Source: Botryobacter ruber (GTDB lineage Bacteria > Bacteroidota > Bacteroidia > Cytophagales > Hymenobacteraceae). From it: DNA of 42,464 nt. Positions 1-7,175 of this stretch are shown here, piece by piece (the stretch's first letter is position 1; each line of letters begins with the position of its first letter). Location: assembly GCF_003347595.2 (NCBI RefSeq), contig NZ_QCZK02000012.1, positions 1-42,464 of the forward strand. Direction: 5' to 3'. Made by a program: the position numbers and the translations under genes. The notes below the pieces were generated by a model. That model worked only from the letters and a program-made list of their open reading frames with translations. It had not been told where the DNA came from and did no database searches.

Positions 1-185
1 ACGGCTTCTTTCGTGCCGGAAGCTCTCCCGGCAGAGGAGTTCCAGCGGCGGGGCTCGCAGTTTCTTCCGGTGGAGATTTCTGCTCTTTTTCCGGCAATGG
101 TGATGCGAAGATAAACAGGTACCGGGCCTGCCTGGTAGTGCCGTGGCTTTTTGAGGTAGAAGATGATTTTGATACGTTGGCGCAT
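1..185 (-). CDS. Tyrosine-type site-specific integrase, N-terminal part (runs off the left edge)
   Basis: Reading leftwards from an ATG at 183-185, the frame stays open for about 61 codons to the window edge. The product begins MRQRIKIIFYLKKP and continues with PVPVYLRITIAGKRAEISTG and then RRWN. This is the pattern of the N-terminal arm-DNA-binding domain of Bacteroidota phage-type integrases; the catalytic tyrosine-recombinase domain would lie outside the window. An in-frame stop ten codons upstream of the ATG limits the start. The gene begins 250 bases beyond the 3' end of tRNA-Glu and points away from it, the usual layout of an integrase beside its tRNA attachment site. Family membership is clear from the motif. 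The idea that it belongs to a genomic island is inference. Confidence 0.82.
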   Translation of the reverse strand, partial: MRQRIKIIFYLKKPRHYQAGPVPVYLRITIAGKRAEISTGRNCEPRRWNSSAGRASGTKEA

Positions 186-282
186 GGCTTTGCTGCTTAA
201 CGGTTGAACAAGTTAGCCTAGCAGCAAAACAGAATCAAGATGTACAAAGGCTGTACAGCTTGCGTGTCAGTGAGTTCAGCAA

Positions 283-364
283 AATTCGGTGAGTCAGGGA
301 GCGTGTAAAAAATGACGCACCGAATTACGCTCCTATTCTTTGGGAAAAACCGAACAAATCGGTG
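283..364. repeat. Interleaved inverted repeats between integrase and tRNA
   Basis: AATTCGGTG at 283-291 is perfectly inverted as CACCGAATT at 318-326. GGAGCGT at 298-304 is inverted as ACGCTCC at 327-333. The CGGT/ACCG motif recurs at about 349-364 as ACCGA...TCGGT. The two long pairs interleave, so they cannot form one simple hairpin. A short duplicated palindrome TGTACA lies at 241-246 and 252-257. Position suggests recombination-protein (integrase arm or excisionase) sites, but this is inference. Confidence 0.5.
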
Positions 365-381
365 GTGGTGGAAAAAGAAAA

Positions 382-410
382 AGCCTGCAAATGCTTTATT
401 TGCAGGCTTT
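382..410 (-). terminator. Hairpin terminator downstream of tRNA-Glu
   Basis: A 10-bp stem, AGCCTGCAAA at 382-391 with TTTGCAGGCT at 399-408, has an A-rich left flank and a T run on the right. It can terminate in either direction. On the minus strand it follows the tRNA by about 26 bases. Confidence 0.75.
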
Positions 411-435
411 TAGCTAAGTTTGGTATGATAACCTG

Positions 436-507
436 TAGTCCGTAGGGGAATCGAACCCCTGTTGCCAGAATGAAAATCTGAAGTCCTAACCCCTAGACGA
501 ACGGACC
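436..507 (-). tRNA. tRNA-Glu (anticodon TTC)
   Basis: On the minus strand the 72-nt sequence folds as a standard cloverleaf. The acceptor GGTCCGT pairs with ACGGACT (one G-T pair), with discriminator A. The anticodon stem TCAGA/TCTGG closes a seven-base loop TTTTCAT with anticodon TTC, and the T arm carries GGTTCGATTCC. CCA is not encoded; the next bases are CAG. A near-perfect promoter lies just upstream and a hairpin terminator downstream, so it appears to be a single-gene unit. Its 3' end faces the integrase, making it the likely attachment site. Confidence 0.95.
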
Positions 508-530
508 ATTTTGTTGCTGGATTGCGGGTG

Positions 531-561
531 CAAAGGTAGCAGCCTGTTTTGAATTTGCAAA
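531..561 (-). promoter_or_regulatory. Bacteroidota-type promoter for tRNA-Glu
   Basis: On the minus strand TTTG (558-561) is followed after exactly 19 bases by TACCTTTG (531-538). This is an exact match to the Bacteroidota primary-sigma consensus TTTG-N19-TAnnTTTG. The tRNA 5' end lies 24 bases further on. Confidence 0.85.
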
Positions 562-775
562 TATTTTTTACGCAATTTTTCGCAGGATGGTTAATCTTTT
601 TGTGCCGGTACGGCTACTGCCTTGTTGCTGAATGCGCTGCACGCTGTAACCTGCCTACGAAAAACTATTTCAAGACCAATTCATTCCGGAAATGTTCGCT
701 GCATTTGGTATTGCCTGATTATTTATTCAAATTGAGCTATATTAACCGGGTAAACCTTCACACTCATTAAGTATT

Positions 776-2404
776 ATGGTCCAGCAAACAGGCGGCAAAC
801 AGCGTAACCGCTTCAAACATAATTTCTTTCTGCTTTGTATGGGAGTAGCCGTACCAATGGCCTGTTCAACGCCAAAAAATACTGCTGCACCTGCCACCAC
901 ACCCTCTGCTGCTGTCAGCCAGGTAAATCAGCCCGCAAATGGTGTTTATAACATCCGCGATTTCGGAGCCAAAGGCGACGGCACCACCCTCGACACCGAT
1001 GCGATAAACAAAGCCATTCTGGCAGCCGCCGAAGCGGGGGGAGGCACGGTCTATTTCCCGGCCGGCACCTACCTGAGCTTTTCCATCCGCCTCAAAAGCA
1101 ATATCGCGCTGTACCTGGACCAGGGGGCGGTGCTGGAAGGAGCAGCGCCTGTGGAGGGTGGTGCAGGATACGACCCGGGCGAACCAAATCCGCACGACAA
1201 GTACCAGGACTGGGGCCACAGCCATTGGCAGAACAGCCTGATCTGGGGCGAGAACCTGGAAAATGTTTCTGTCCTCGGAACCGGCACCATCTATGGCAAG
1301 GGCCTCACCCGTGGGGGGCGGCAAACACCTGGCCTGGGCAACAAAGCCATCGCGCTCAAGCTCTGCCGCAACGTCATCATCCGCGACATCACCATCCTCT
1401 ACGGCGGGCACTTCGGCATCCTGGCAACCGGCGTCGATAACTTTACCATTGATAATGTTAAGATGGACACTAACCGCGACGGCATCGATGTGGACTGCTG
1501 CCGCAACGTACGTATCTCCAACTGCACCATCAACTCGCCCTGGGACGATGCCATCTGCCTGAAAAGCTCTTATGCCCTGGGCTATGCCCGCGCCACCGAA
1601 AACGTGACCATCACCAACTGCCAGGTAACAGGCTACGACCGCGGCACCTTCATCAACGGCACTTACCAGCGCAACGAGTATCATACGGTTCCGGATAAGG
1701 AAGGGGTAACGGGCAGGATCAAGTTCGGCACCGAATCGAACGGGGGCTTTAAGAACATCACCATCAGCAACTGCGTGTTTGAGTACTGCCGCGGCCTGGC
1801 CCTGGAAACAGTAGATGGTGGGCTGCTGGAGGATGTGACGATCACCAACATCACCATGCGCGACATCATTAACGCACCGCTCTTCCTGCGCCTGGGCGCC
1901 CGCATGCGTGGTCCCGAAGGAACGCCGGTAGGCAAACTACGGCGCATCAACATCAGCAACTTTGTCGTGTACAATGCCAATTCGGAGTTTGCTTCGATTA
2001 TTTCAGGTCTGCCCGGGCACGAAATTGAGGATGTGAAACTGAGCAACATCCAGATTCATTATACCGGTGGCGGTACCAAAGAAATGGCGGCCATCCATCC
2101 GCCTGAAAACGAAAAACAGTATCCCGAACCTGCCAAAATGGGTCCTATGCCGGCCTATGGCTTTTTTATACGGCACGTGAAAGGGATTGAACTCAACAAC
2201 GTGGATATACGGTTGATGGCGGAAGACCAGCGTCCGCCGTTTGTGCTCGACGATGTAAAAGGAGCGGAATTTAACCACGTGAAGGCGCAGGTTGAAACAG
2301 GCATTTCGACCATGGTGCTAAAGAACGTGGAGAACCTGAAACTGCACGAAAGCCTCAACCTGAAAAACAGCGAGATCCGGAAGGTGACGCAAAAGACATT
2401 ATAG
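776..2404 (+). CDS. Glycoside hydrolase family 28 (polygalacturonase-like), secreted
   Basis: A 542-residue exported enzyme predicted to cleave galacturonan-type linkages in pectin. A basic N-terminus and hydrophobic stretch (residues ~12-29) lead to Cys30, a possible lipid-attachment site although the lipobox (PMAC) is poor. Residues 57-120 are the pectate-lyase-superfamily opening (VYNIRDFGAKGDG), followed by a right-handed beta-helix. The GH28 acidic residues are visible: D235 in TNRDGIDVD and D257-D258 in SPWDDAICLKS. R314-I315-K316 is the RIK substrate motif. The usual GHG histidine motif is not obvious. The Ala/Thr/Pro linker at residues ~36-48 is encoded by a copy of the window's dispersed repeat. 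It converges on the DUF6250 gene 30 bases away, consistent with a small pectin-use pair. No SusC/SusD genes are nearby. Confidence 0.88.
   Translation: MVQQTGGKQRNRFKHNFFLLCMGVAVPMACSTPKNTAAPATTPSAAVSQVNQPANGVYNIRDFGAKGDGTTLDTDAINKAILAAAEAGGGTVYFPAGTYLSFSIRLKSNIALYLDQGAVLEGAAPVEGGAGYDPGEPNPHDKYQDWGHSHWQNSLIWGENLENVSVLGTGTIYGKGLTRGGRQTPGLGNKAIALKLCRNVIIRDITILYGGHFGILATGVDNFTIDNVKMDTNRDGIDVDCCRNVRISNCTINSPWDDAICLKSSYALGYARATENVTITNCQVTGYDRGTFINGTYQRNEYHTVPDKEGVTGRIKFGTESNGGFKNITISNCVFEYCRGLALETVDGGLLEDVTITNITMRDIINAPLFLRLGARMRGPEGTPVGKLRRINISNFVVYNANSEFASIISGLPGHEIEDVKLSNIQIHYTGGGTKEMAAIHPPENEKQYPEPAKMGPMPAYGFFIRHVKGIELNNVDIRLMAEDQRPPFVLDDVKGAEFNHVKAQVETGISTMVLKNVENLKLHESLNLKNSEIRKVTQKTL
876..916 (+). 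repeat. Dispersed ~30-bp repeat, copy A (inside the GH28 reading frame)
   Basis: The copy starts in an A-run and contains CTGCTGCACCTGCCACCA, shared base for base (about 26 bp including the A-run) with copy C at 8576-8619; the CCCTC and CTGCTGT blocks that follow are also shared. Here it is translated as part of the post-signal linker. Confidence 0.7.
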
Positions 2405-2410
2405 CAGTTT

Positions 2411-2438
2411 GTAGAGAAACGCTCCCTCGCGTCTCTAC
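2411..2438. terminator. Bidirectional hairpin between GH28 and DUF6250 genes
   Basis: GTAGAGA (2411-2417) pairs with TCTCTAC (2432-2438), and CGC/GCG extends the stem after a two-base bulge. It lies between two convergent stops and overlaps the DUF6250 stop codon. There is no strong T run, so termination is inferred from position and structure. Confidence 0.5.
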
Positions 2439-3214
2439 TCCAGCGCGTGTATCTCCAGGTCGTCGATCACGTGCCGCGACTCGGTGGTTCTGAAACCGAA
2501 GTATCCTTCGCGCAGCGGTTCCGGGTCCTGGAAGGAGAAAAACTCTTTGCCGTCGACAAAGAACTTGGTCACGCCGTTGTACACGATGGTTTTGATCTTG
2601 TATGCTTTGTTCGGCTCCAGCAGGTGCTCCTTATCCTTCAGGTCGTGGTAAAGCACGCGTTCGCCTGTGCCGGCATATTTCCGGAAGCGGGTAGTGGAGT
2701 TGGTGTTGCCGCCGAAGCCCACGTAATACATCAGCAGCGGGTCGTATTCTTTAAACACACCGGTACGCGTAAACAGGTTCGGGTTGTTCGGGTCGGAAGC
2801 CATCCAGAACTGGTTCAGGTCCGACAAGCGGTCGTTTTTGCCGCCATCCACAAGCACTTTCCGGGTGTACTCGATCATGTAATTCCCCGAAAGCTTTTTA
2901 TTCAGCCATACGGTAGCGCCTCCGTCCACGTCAATCACCAGCTTGTTGTCTTCGATGCCGATGCTTGAATTTGGAGAAGCGGGTGTTTCAATTATGTAAT
3001 TCGAAAGGTCCTTATCGAAATCGTCTTCGAACAGCAACCTGCCTTTTTTATAGTTTAACGAAATGGGTGCAGTAGCCGCCGGTGCCGTTGTAGTAACAGT
3101 TGACGATACAGCACGCTGGTTGGTGGAAGCCTGCCTGGTTTCATGGGCAGGTGTACAGGAAAAGGCAACGGAAAGAAAAACAGCAAATGGTAGTACAGGA
3201 AGTTTGTTGATCAT
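2435..3214 (-). CDS. DUF6250-type secreted lipoprotein, probably carbohydrate-active
   Basis: A protein of about 259 residues starting at the ATG at 3214; the longer frame to 3223 would need a GTG. A short hydrophobic signal ends in VAFSC, a Bacteroidota-style lipobox. After an Ala/Thr/Pro-rich linker comes a beta-rich domain with NQFWMASDPNNPN, YYVGFGGNTNSTTRFRKY and REGYFGFRTTESRHVIDDLE. I recognise these as the DUF6250 pattern, a concanavalin-like domain often found with pectin and rhamnogalacturonan enzymes in Bacteroidota. The activity is unproven. It converges on the GH28 gene, and sharing a pectin-related task is the natural reading. The linker is compositionally like the dispersed repeat's translation, but the DNA match there is weak. 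Confidence 0.75.
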   Translation of the reverse strand: MINKLPVLPFAVFLSVAFSCTPAHETRQASTNQRAVSSTVTTTAPAATAPISLNYKKGRLLFEDDFDKDLSNYIIETPASPNSSIGIEDNKLVIDVDGGATVWLNKKLSGNYMIEYTRKVLVDGGKNDRLSDLNQFWMASDPNNPNLFTRTGVFKEYDPLLMYYVGFGGNTNSTTRFRKYAGTGERVLYHDLKDKEHLLEPNKAYKIKTIVYNGVTKFFVDGKEFFSFQDPEPLREGYFGFRTTESRHVIDDLEIHALE

Positions 3215-3223
3215 GCTACACAC

Positions 3224-3591
3224 GAAGTTTGAAGTGGCTTTTACAACTGGTCACCACAAAGAAGTAACCGGTCTGGTGCAGCTAATTTATATATAATTAT
3301 TGAAATGTATTTTGTCTGAACCCGGAATATTACAGATTAATTGTCTGAACTTGGATTAAACTGATTAATGGATTTATCAGATTTCATTAAAAGCAGGACC
3401 CATAATTCATGGCCATGGCGCGGCCTCTGGCCGCAGGAAGTTGACTGTAGCATGATTCACACCGGCGTGAGGGCGCGAGTAGTAGACACGAACATAGACG
3501 ATCGCGCCAGAGATTTTAGAATGAAACAACCCTGTAAAAGGTACATTCTGCTAAATCCATTAATCTGCTTCAATCCCGGTTCAGAAATATT
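3224..3591. other. Intergenic stretch with no recognisable gene
   Basis: This AT-rich leader region lies upstream of the DUF6250 gene. I see no credible coding frame, RNA gene or consensus promoter in it. Its right end adjoins repeat copy B and an octamer array. Confidence 0.5.
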
Positions 3592-3623
3592 CTGCTGCAC
3601 CTGCCACCACAACCGCTGCTCCT
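3592..3623 (+). repeat. Dispersed ~30-bp repeat, copy B
   Basis: It reads CTGCTGCACCTGCCACCACA, then ACCGCTGCTCC. It lies 42 bases past the stop of the minus-strand gene at 3665-4930 and directly abuts an octamer array. Confidence 0.75.
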
Positions 3624-3664
3624 TCATTAGCACATTAACACATTAAATAATCAGCACATTAAAA
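3624..3664 (-). repeat. Degenerate octamer array (TAATGTGY), five units
   Basis: On the minus strand it divides cleanly into eight-base units: TAATGTGC, TGATTATT, TAATGTGT, TAATGTGC, TAATGAAG. It fills the gap between a gene stop at 3665 and repeat copy B. Confidence 0.65.
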
Positions 3665-4930
3665 TCAGGTCTTCTGCTTTTTCTTTTTGGCCGCCGGAAA
3701 CAGGATGTTGTTCAGGATAAGGCGGTAGCCGGGCGAGTTCGGGTGTAGTGCCAGGTCGGTGGGGTCTTCGCCTACCAGGTGCTGGTAGTCTTCGGGGTCG
3801 TGGCCGCCGTAAAAGGTCCAGGTGCCGCGGGCGTAGGTGCCGTGCATGTAGCGGATTTCACCGAGCTCCGGGTTCTCGCCCATAATAATCACCTCCGGCT
3901 TTACCAGGCTCTTGCGGAAAGCGGTTGTCTGGCCCATGAAACCTTTGATGGTTTTGGTATGGTTCTGCGAGAGCATGGTCGGAATCGGGTCCCACTTGGC
4001 CGAGAAGGTGAACAGCTGGAAAAAGTCGTTGTTTTCGGATACGGCACGCTCCTGCGGCTGCATGTCGATGTTGGAGTATTCGTACTCCAGCGGGTTGCGC
4101 ACCAGCCGGAAATCCTGGAAAGCGAAGGTTTTGCCGAAGTCGAGTTTCTGCTGGGCATTCGGGTCGGCACGGTCGCCGTCGTACATGGCTTCTACGATGT
4201 CCACACCCTCGGCTGCGAGGGCGATGTCATACGTATCAGTAGCGGAGCACATGGCAAACAGGAAACCGCCGCCCGCACAGAATTCCTTGATGCGGTTCAC
4301 TACCGCCAGCTTCAGCTGCGACACTTTGGCAAAGCCCAGCTTTTCTGCTGATTCTTCTGCCTCGCGCTGTTGCTGCTGGTACCAGGGGTAGTGGCGGTAG
4401 CTGGCATAAAACTTCCCGTACTGGCCGGTAAAGTCTTCGTGGTGCAGGTGCAGCCAGTCGTACTTGGGCAGGTCGCCGCGCATAATTTCTTCGTCGTAGA
4501 TCACATCATACGGGATCTCGGCATAGGTCAGCACCAGCGTTACGGCATCGTCCCAGGGCAGTTTTGATTTGGGAGAATACACTGCCACCTTCGGGACCTT
4601 TTCCAGTTTCATCACATCCATATTGGCCTCGGGGCTGCTGATCTCGGACAACACACCGGTATACTGCGCATCGGAAATAACCTGGTAGCTGATACCCCGC
4701 ACCACCAGCTCGTTTTCAATTTGCTGGTGATACTCAAATGCAAAGCTGCCGCCCCGGTAGTTGAGCAGCCAGTCGACCGGGATGTTTTTATTCAATACCC
4801 AGTACGCCACCCCATACGATTTAAGGTGGTCTTTCTGCGATTCATCCATGGGAATAAGTATGGTAGAGGCAAAGCTGTTGGTGATGAGCAACAGCGTGAG
4901 CAGCAAGGAAGCGGTATAGCGGAATAACAT
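3665..4930 (-). CDS. Secreted conserved Bacteroidota protein with glutamine-amidotransferase-like fold (database name 'asparagine synthetase B')
   Basis: A 421-residue protein with a clear N-terminal signal peptide (residues 1-22, ending SFAS). Its beginning, ILIPMDESQKDHLKSYGVAYW, resembles proteins that Cytophagales annotation pipelines often call asparagine synthetase B. I see no Cys2 N-terminal nucleophile, PPi-loop or ATP site of that enzyme, and it is predicted to be exported, so that name should not be trusted. The middle has VAVYSPKSKLPWDDAVTLVL and GGGFLFAMCSATDTYDIAL, suggesting a class I amidotransferase-like (ThuA-like) flavodoxin fold. The C-terminus is strongly basic (AAKKKKQKT). 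Function is unknown. A TACTTTTG box lies 24 bases upstream of the ATG. Confidence 0.7.
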   Translation of the reverse strand: MLFRYTASLLLTLLLITNSFASTILIPMDESQKDHLKSYGVAYWVLNKNIPVDWLLNYRGGSFAFEYHQQIENELVVRGISYQVISDAQYTGVLSEISSPEANMDVMKLEKVPKVAVYSPKSKLPWDDAVTLVLTYAEIPYDVIYDEEIMRGDLPKYDWLHLHHEDFTGQYGKFYASYRHYPWYQQQQREAEESAEKLGFAKVSQLKLAVVNRIKEFCAGGGFLFAMCSATDTYDIALAAEGVDIVEAMYDGDRADPNAQQKLDFGKTFAFQDFRLVRNPLEYEYSNIDMQPQERAVSENNDFFQLFTFSAKWDPIPTMLSQNHTKTIKGFMGQTTAFRKSLVKPEVIIMGENPELGEIRYMHGTYARGTWTFYGGHDPEDYQHLVGEDPTDLALHPNSPGYRLILNNILFPAAKKKKQKT

Positions 4931-4953
4931 TGTAAAGTCTTTGGTAATTTAAA

Positions 4954-4961
4954 CAAAAGTA
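4954..4961 (-). promoter_or_regulatory. Possible -7 box (TACTTTTG) for the gene at 3665-4930
   Basis: An exact TAnnTTTG match on the minus strand, 24 bases before the start codon. The -33 position reads ACTG rather than TTTG, so only the -7 element is supported. Confidence 0.4.
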
Positions 4962-5103
4962 TCAAAAAGGTTCTTTAAATCAGTAAATGAGCTTATCTTA
5001 GCTATAGAAGTTAAATGGATAGCTGTTTCTGACCTGCGTACGGACAAAACCAGTTTCCATGTAATTTAACGTAAAAAAGCTGTCGAGCGCATAATTCTGT
5101 TCC

Positions 5104-6345
5104 ATGAATCTGCTAGAAAATATACGGGAGGGCCTCCGTGCGATCAGGAGCAACCTGCTTCGCACCATCCTGACCGGGCTTATCATTTCCATCGGCATCA
5201 TGTCGCTGGTCGGAATCCTGACGGCTATCGACAGCATGAAACATTCGCTCGAACAGACCTTCTCCAGCCTGGGAGCAAACTCCTTTGATATCCGCCGCAA
5301 AGGCTACGACTCCAGGGGCAGCCGCGGCGGACGGGTAGCGAAAGTATATCCGGAAATCACTTACAGGCAGGCCACCCGTTTTAAAGAGCTGATGCAGGAC
5401 ATGGGCCTTGTAAGCATCTCTGCCCATGTTTCCGGGGCGACCGTGGTGAAGAGCAACCAGGACAAAACTAATCCGAACATTAATGTTGTGGCTGCAAACG
5501 AGCACTACCTGCAGAACCAGCACCTGAACCTGGCAAGCGGAAGGAGTTTTTCTGTGTTTGAGCTGGAAAATGGTCCTAATGTAGCCATTGTGGGAGCCGA
5601 AATAACAGACAAGCTTTTTCCGAAACAGGACCCGGTGGGGCAGATGATTACCTTCCTGGGCAGGCGCTTTAAAATAATCGGTCAGCTGGAGAAGCAGGGG
5701 AGCACCATGGGGGGCAACAGCGGCGACCGCACCATTATCATTCCCCTGGAAACCGGGCGGCACATCCCATTGGGTGGCAACACCTTGGCGTATGGCATTA
5801 AAACGAGCATCAGCCAGCCGCAAGAACTGGACTGGGTGATGGGGGAGGCCACCGGCATTATGCGTACCCTGCGCCAGGACCCGCTGGGCCAGCCGGACTC
5901 CTTTGAGATCAGCCGCAGCGATACCGCGCTCGAAAAGCTGAACGAAATTTCGGGCTACCTAAAAACCGGTGGTTTTGTAATTGGTTTTATCACCCTGCTG
6001 GGAGCTTCTGTCGGGTTGATGAACATCATGATGGTGTCGGTGAACGAGCGTACGCAGGAAATCGGGGTGCGGAAGGCGCTGGGAGCAACCGCGCTGCAGA
6101 TACGGCAGCAGTTTCTGATTGAAGCGATCGTGATCTGTGTGCTGGGCGGAATAGTAGGTATCTTACTGGGGCTGCTGATGGGAAACGGCATTGCTGCCCT
6201 GATCAGTGATGGCGGCTTTGTGGTGCCCTGGGTTTGGGTGCTGGTGGGACTTTCGATCTGTGTGGCCGTAGGGGTTGTGTCTGGTTTTTACCCGGCCTAT
6301 AAAGCCTCGCAGCTCGACCCGATTGAGGCACTGCGGTACGAGTAA
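5104..6345 (+). CDS. ABC transporter permease, MacB/FtsX type
   Basis: A 413-residue inner-membrane protein. Residues ~18-42 form the first membrane segment (ILTGLIISIGIMSLVGIL) and a large periplasmic MacB core domain follows (~45-260). Three more membrane segments form the C-terminal FtsX domain, which carries NERTQEIGVRKALGA, the cytoplasmic coupling motif of this family, and ends with YKASQLDPIEALRYE. Such permeases move lipoproteins, peptides or drugs, or transmit mechanical force, but need an ATPase partner. None is adjacent: the gene stands alone between a divergent gene and a convergent one. The closest ATPase in the window is ybbA at 15025, which already has its own permease. Confidence 0.88.
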   Translation: MNLLENIREGLRAIRSNLLRTILTGLIISIGIMSLVGILTAIDSMKHSLEQTFSSLGANSFDIRRKGYDSRGSRGGRVAKVYPEITYRQATRFKELMQDMGLVSISAHVSGATVVKSNQDKTNPNINVVAANEHYLQNQHLNLASGRSFSVFELENGPNVAIVGAEITDKLFPKQDPVGQMITFLGRRFKIIGQLEKQGSTMGGNSGDRTIIIPLETGRHIPLGGNTLAYGIKTSISQPQELDWVMGEATGIMRTLRQDPLGQPDSFEISRSDTALEKLNEISGYLKTGGFVIGFITLLGASVGLMNIMMVSVNERTQEIGVRKALGATALQIRQQFLIEAIVICVLGGIVGILLGLLMGNGIAALISDGGFVVPWVWVLVGLSICVAVGVVSGFYPAYKASQLDPIEALRYE

Positions 6346-6365
6346 TTGCAGCAGGCACAAAAAAA

Positions 6366-6413
6366 CAAAGGGCCGAAAACTTTATCTTTTCAGATATAAT
6401 TCTCAGCCCTTTG
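6366..6413. terminator. Possible bidirectional hairpin between convergent genes
   Basis: CAAAGGGC (6366-6373) is complementary to GCCCTTTG (6406-6413), flanked by A-rich and T-rich bases. The loop is long (32 bases), so this is a modest candidate. Confidence 0.4.
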
Positions 6414-6483
6414 ATTATTTATACGGGGTCCGGTAGCAGAAGGTTAGTGTATGTAAAAAAAATTTAACCCAGTCCGGACTTCG

Positions 6484-7131
6484 CTACTTCTTCTTTGTTT
6501 CTTTCTTTTCGGCTTCGGCAGTTTTTTCTGCAGTGTACTCTTCATTCAGTCCTTTTACAACATCTGAGGTAACATCCAGCGTGCTGTCGCTGTAGAGGAT
6601 GGCGCTGTTGCCACGGGAGTAGGTAAGCACCATTTTGTAGCCTTTCTCATCGCTGTACTTTTTCAGGTAATCCTCAACGCGGTCGTACAGCTTCTTCATT
6701 TCCTCAGATTCTTCCTTGGCCATCTGGTTGCCCGCATTCTGGCTCTTCATCTGGAGCATTTGTTGCTTCTGCGCCAGTCTTTCTTCGGTGTTGGCACGCT
6801 GCTCGTTTGTCATGCCACCTCCTGTCTGCTGGTACCTGGCTACTTCTTTCTGGAACGCTTCTGCTTCGTTGCGCAGTCCTTTTTCAGTTTTTTCGGCTTT
6901 TGCTTTCAGACGCTCGTTTACATCCTTAAAGTATTCGTATTTGGTAAGCAGTGTATCGGAATTGATGTAAACAATGCTTTCTACAGGTATGGGAGCCGGT
7001 GTTTCTGCATCGCTGGTTGCGGCATCAGAACCTGTTACAACGGCATCTGCCTGTGAATTTTTGTCTTGTTTGCAGGCGCTGAACAGCAGGGTGGCAGCCA
7101 GCATGCCTACGGCTATTTTGGTTACTTTCAC
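6484..7131 (-). CDS. OmpH/Skp-family periplasmic lipoprotein
   Basis: A 215-residue protein with a lipoprotein signal (LLFSAC, Cys20) and a low-complexity linker. An OmpH-type core follows: a short beta start (VYINSDTLLTKYEYFKDV), a long charged coiled coil (residues ~65-140, rich in E, K and Q) and a closing beta segment (YKMVLTYSRGNSAILYSDSTLDVTSDVV). The tail is highly charged. Skp proteins hold outer-membrane proteins during periplasmic transit; lipid-anchored OmpH-like proteins are common in Bacteroidota, though substrates here are unknown. It lies 45 bases downstream of mtaB on the same strand, so the two are probably cotranscribed. Confidence 0.85.
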   Translation of the reverse strand: MKVTKIAVGMLAATLLFSACKQDKNSQADAVVTGSDAATSDAETPAPIPVESIVYINSDTLLTKYEYFKDVNERLKAKAEKTEKGLRNEAEAFQKEVARYQQTGGGMTNEQRANTEERLAQKQQMLQMKSQNAGNQMAKEESEEMKKLYDRVEDYLKKYSDEKGYKMVLTYSRGNSAILYSDSTLDVTSDVVKGLNEEYTAEKTAEAEKKETKKK

Positions 7132-7175
7132 TGGTTTGTTGGTTTAGATTTCTTTATGGTTGGAATTTAATTCAG

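Noticed and set aside
549..770. 73-residue open frame upstream of the GH28 gene
   Set aside because: It starts inside the tRNA-Glu promoter, has no recognisable domain, and its Cys/Phe/Tyr-rich composition is that of chance translation.
866..1684. Long open frame (272 codons) antisense to the GH28 gene
   Set aside because: Shadow frame caused by the GC-rich third positions of the real gene; the plus-strand protein has clear family motifs. Similar antisense frames over ispG, gpsA, the adaptor and mrpD were rejected for the same reason.
3062..3105. Dispersed repeat in the DUF6250 linker
   Set aside because: The encoded linker (TTTAPAATAP) is similar in amino acids, but the DNA does not align well with the repeat consensus, so composition alone explains it.
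3368..3646. 92-residue open frame in the gap before 3665
   Set aside because: Runs through a dispersed repeat and an octamer array and has no protein-like composition.
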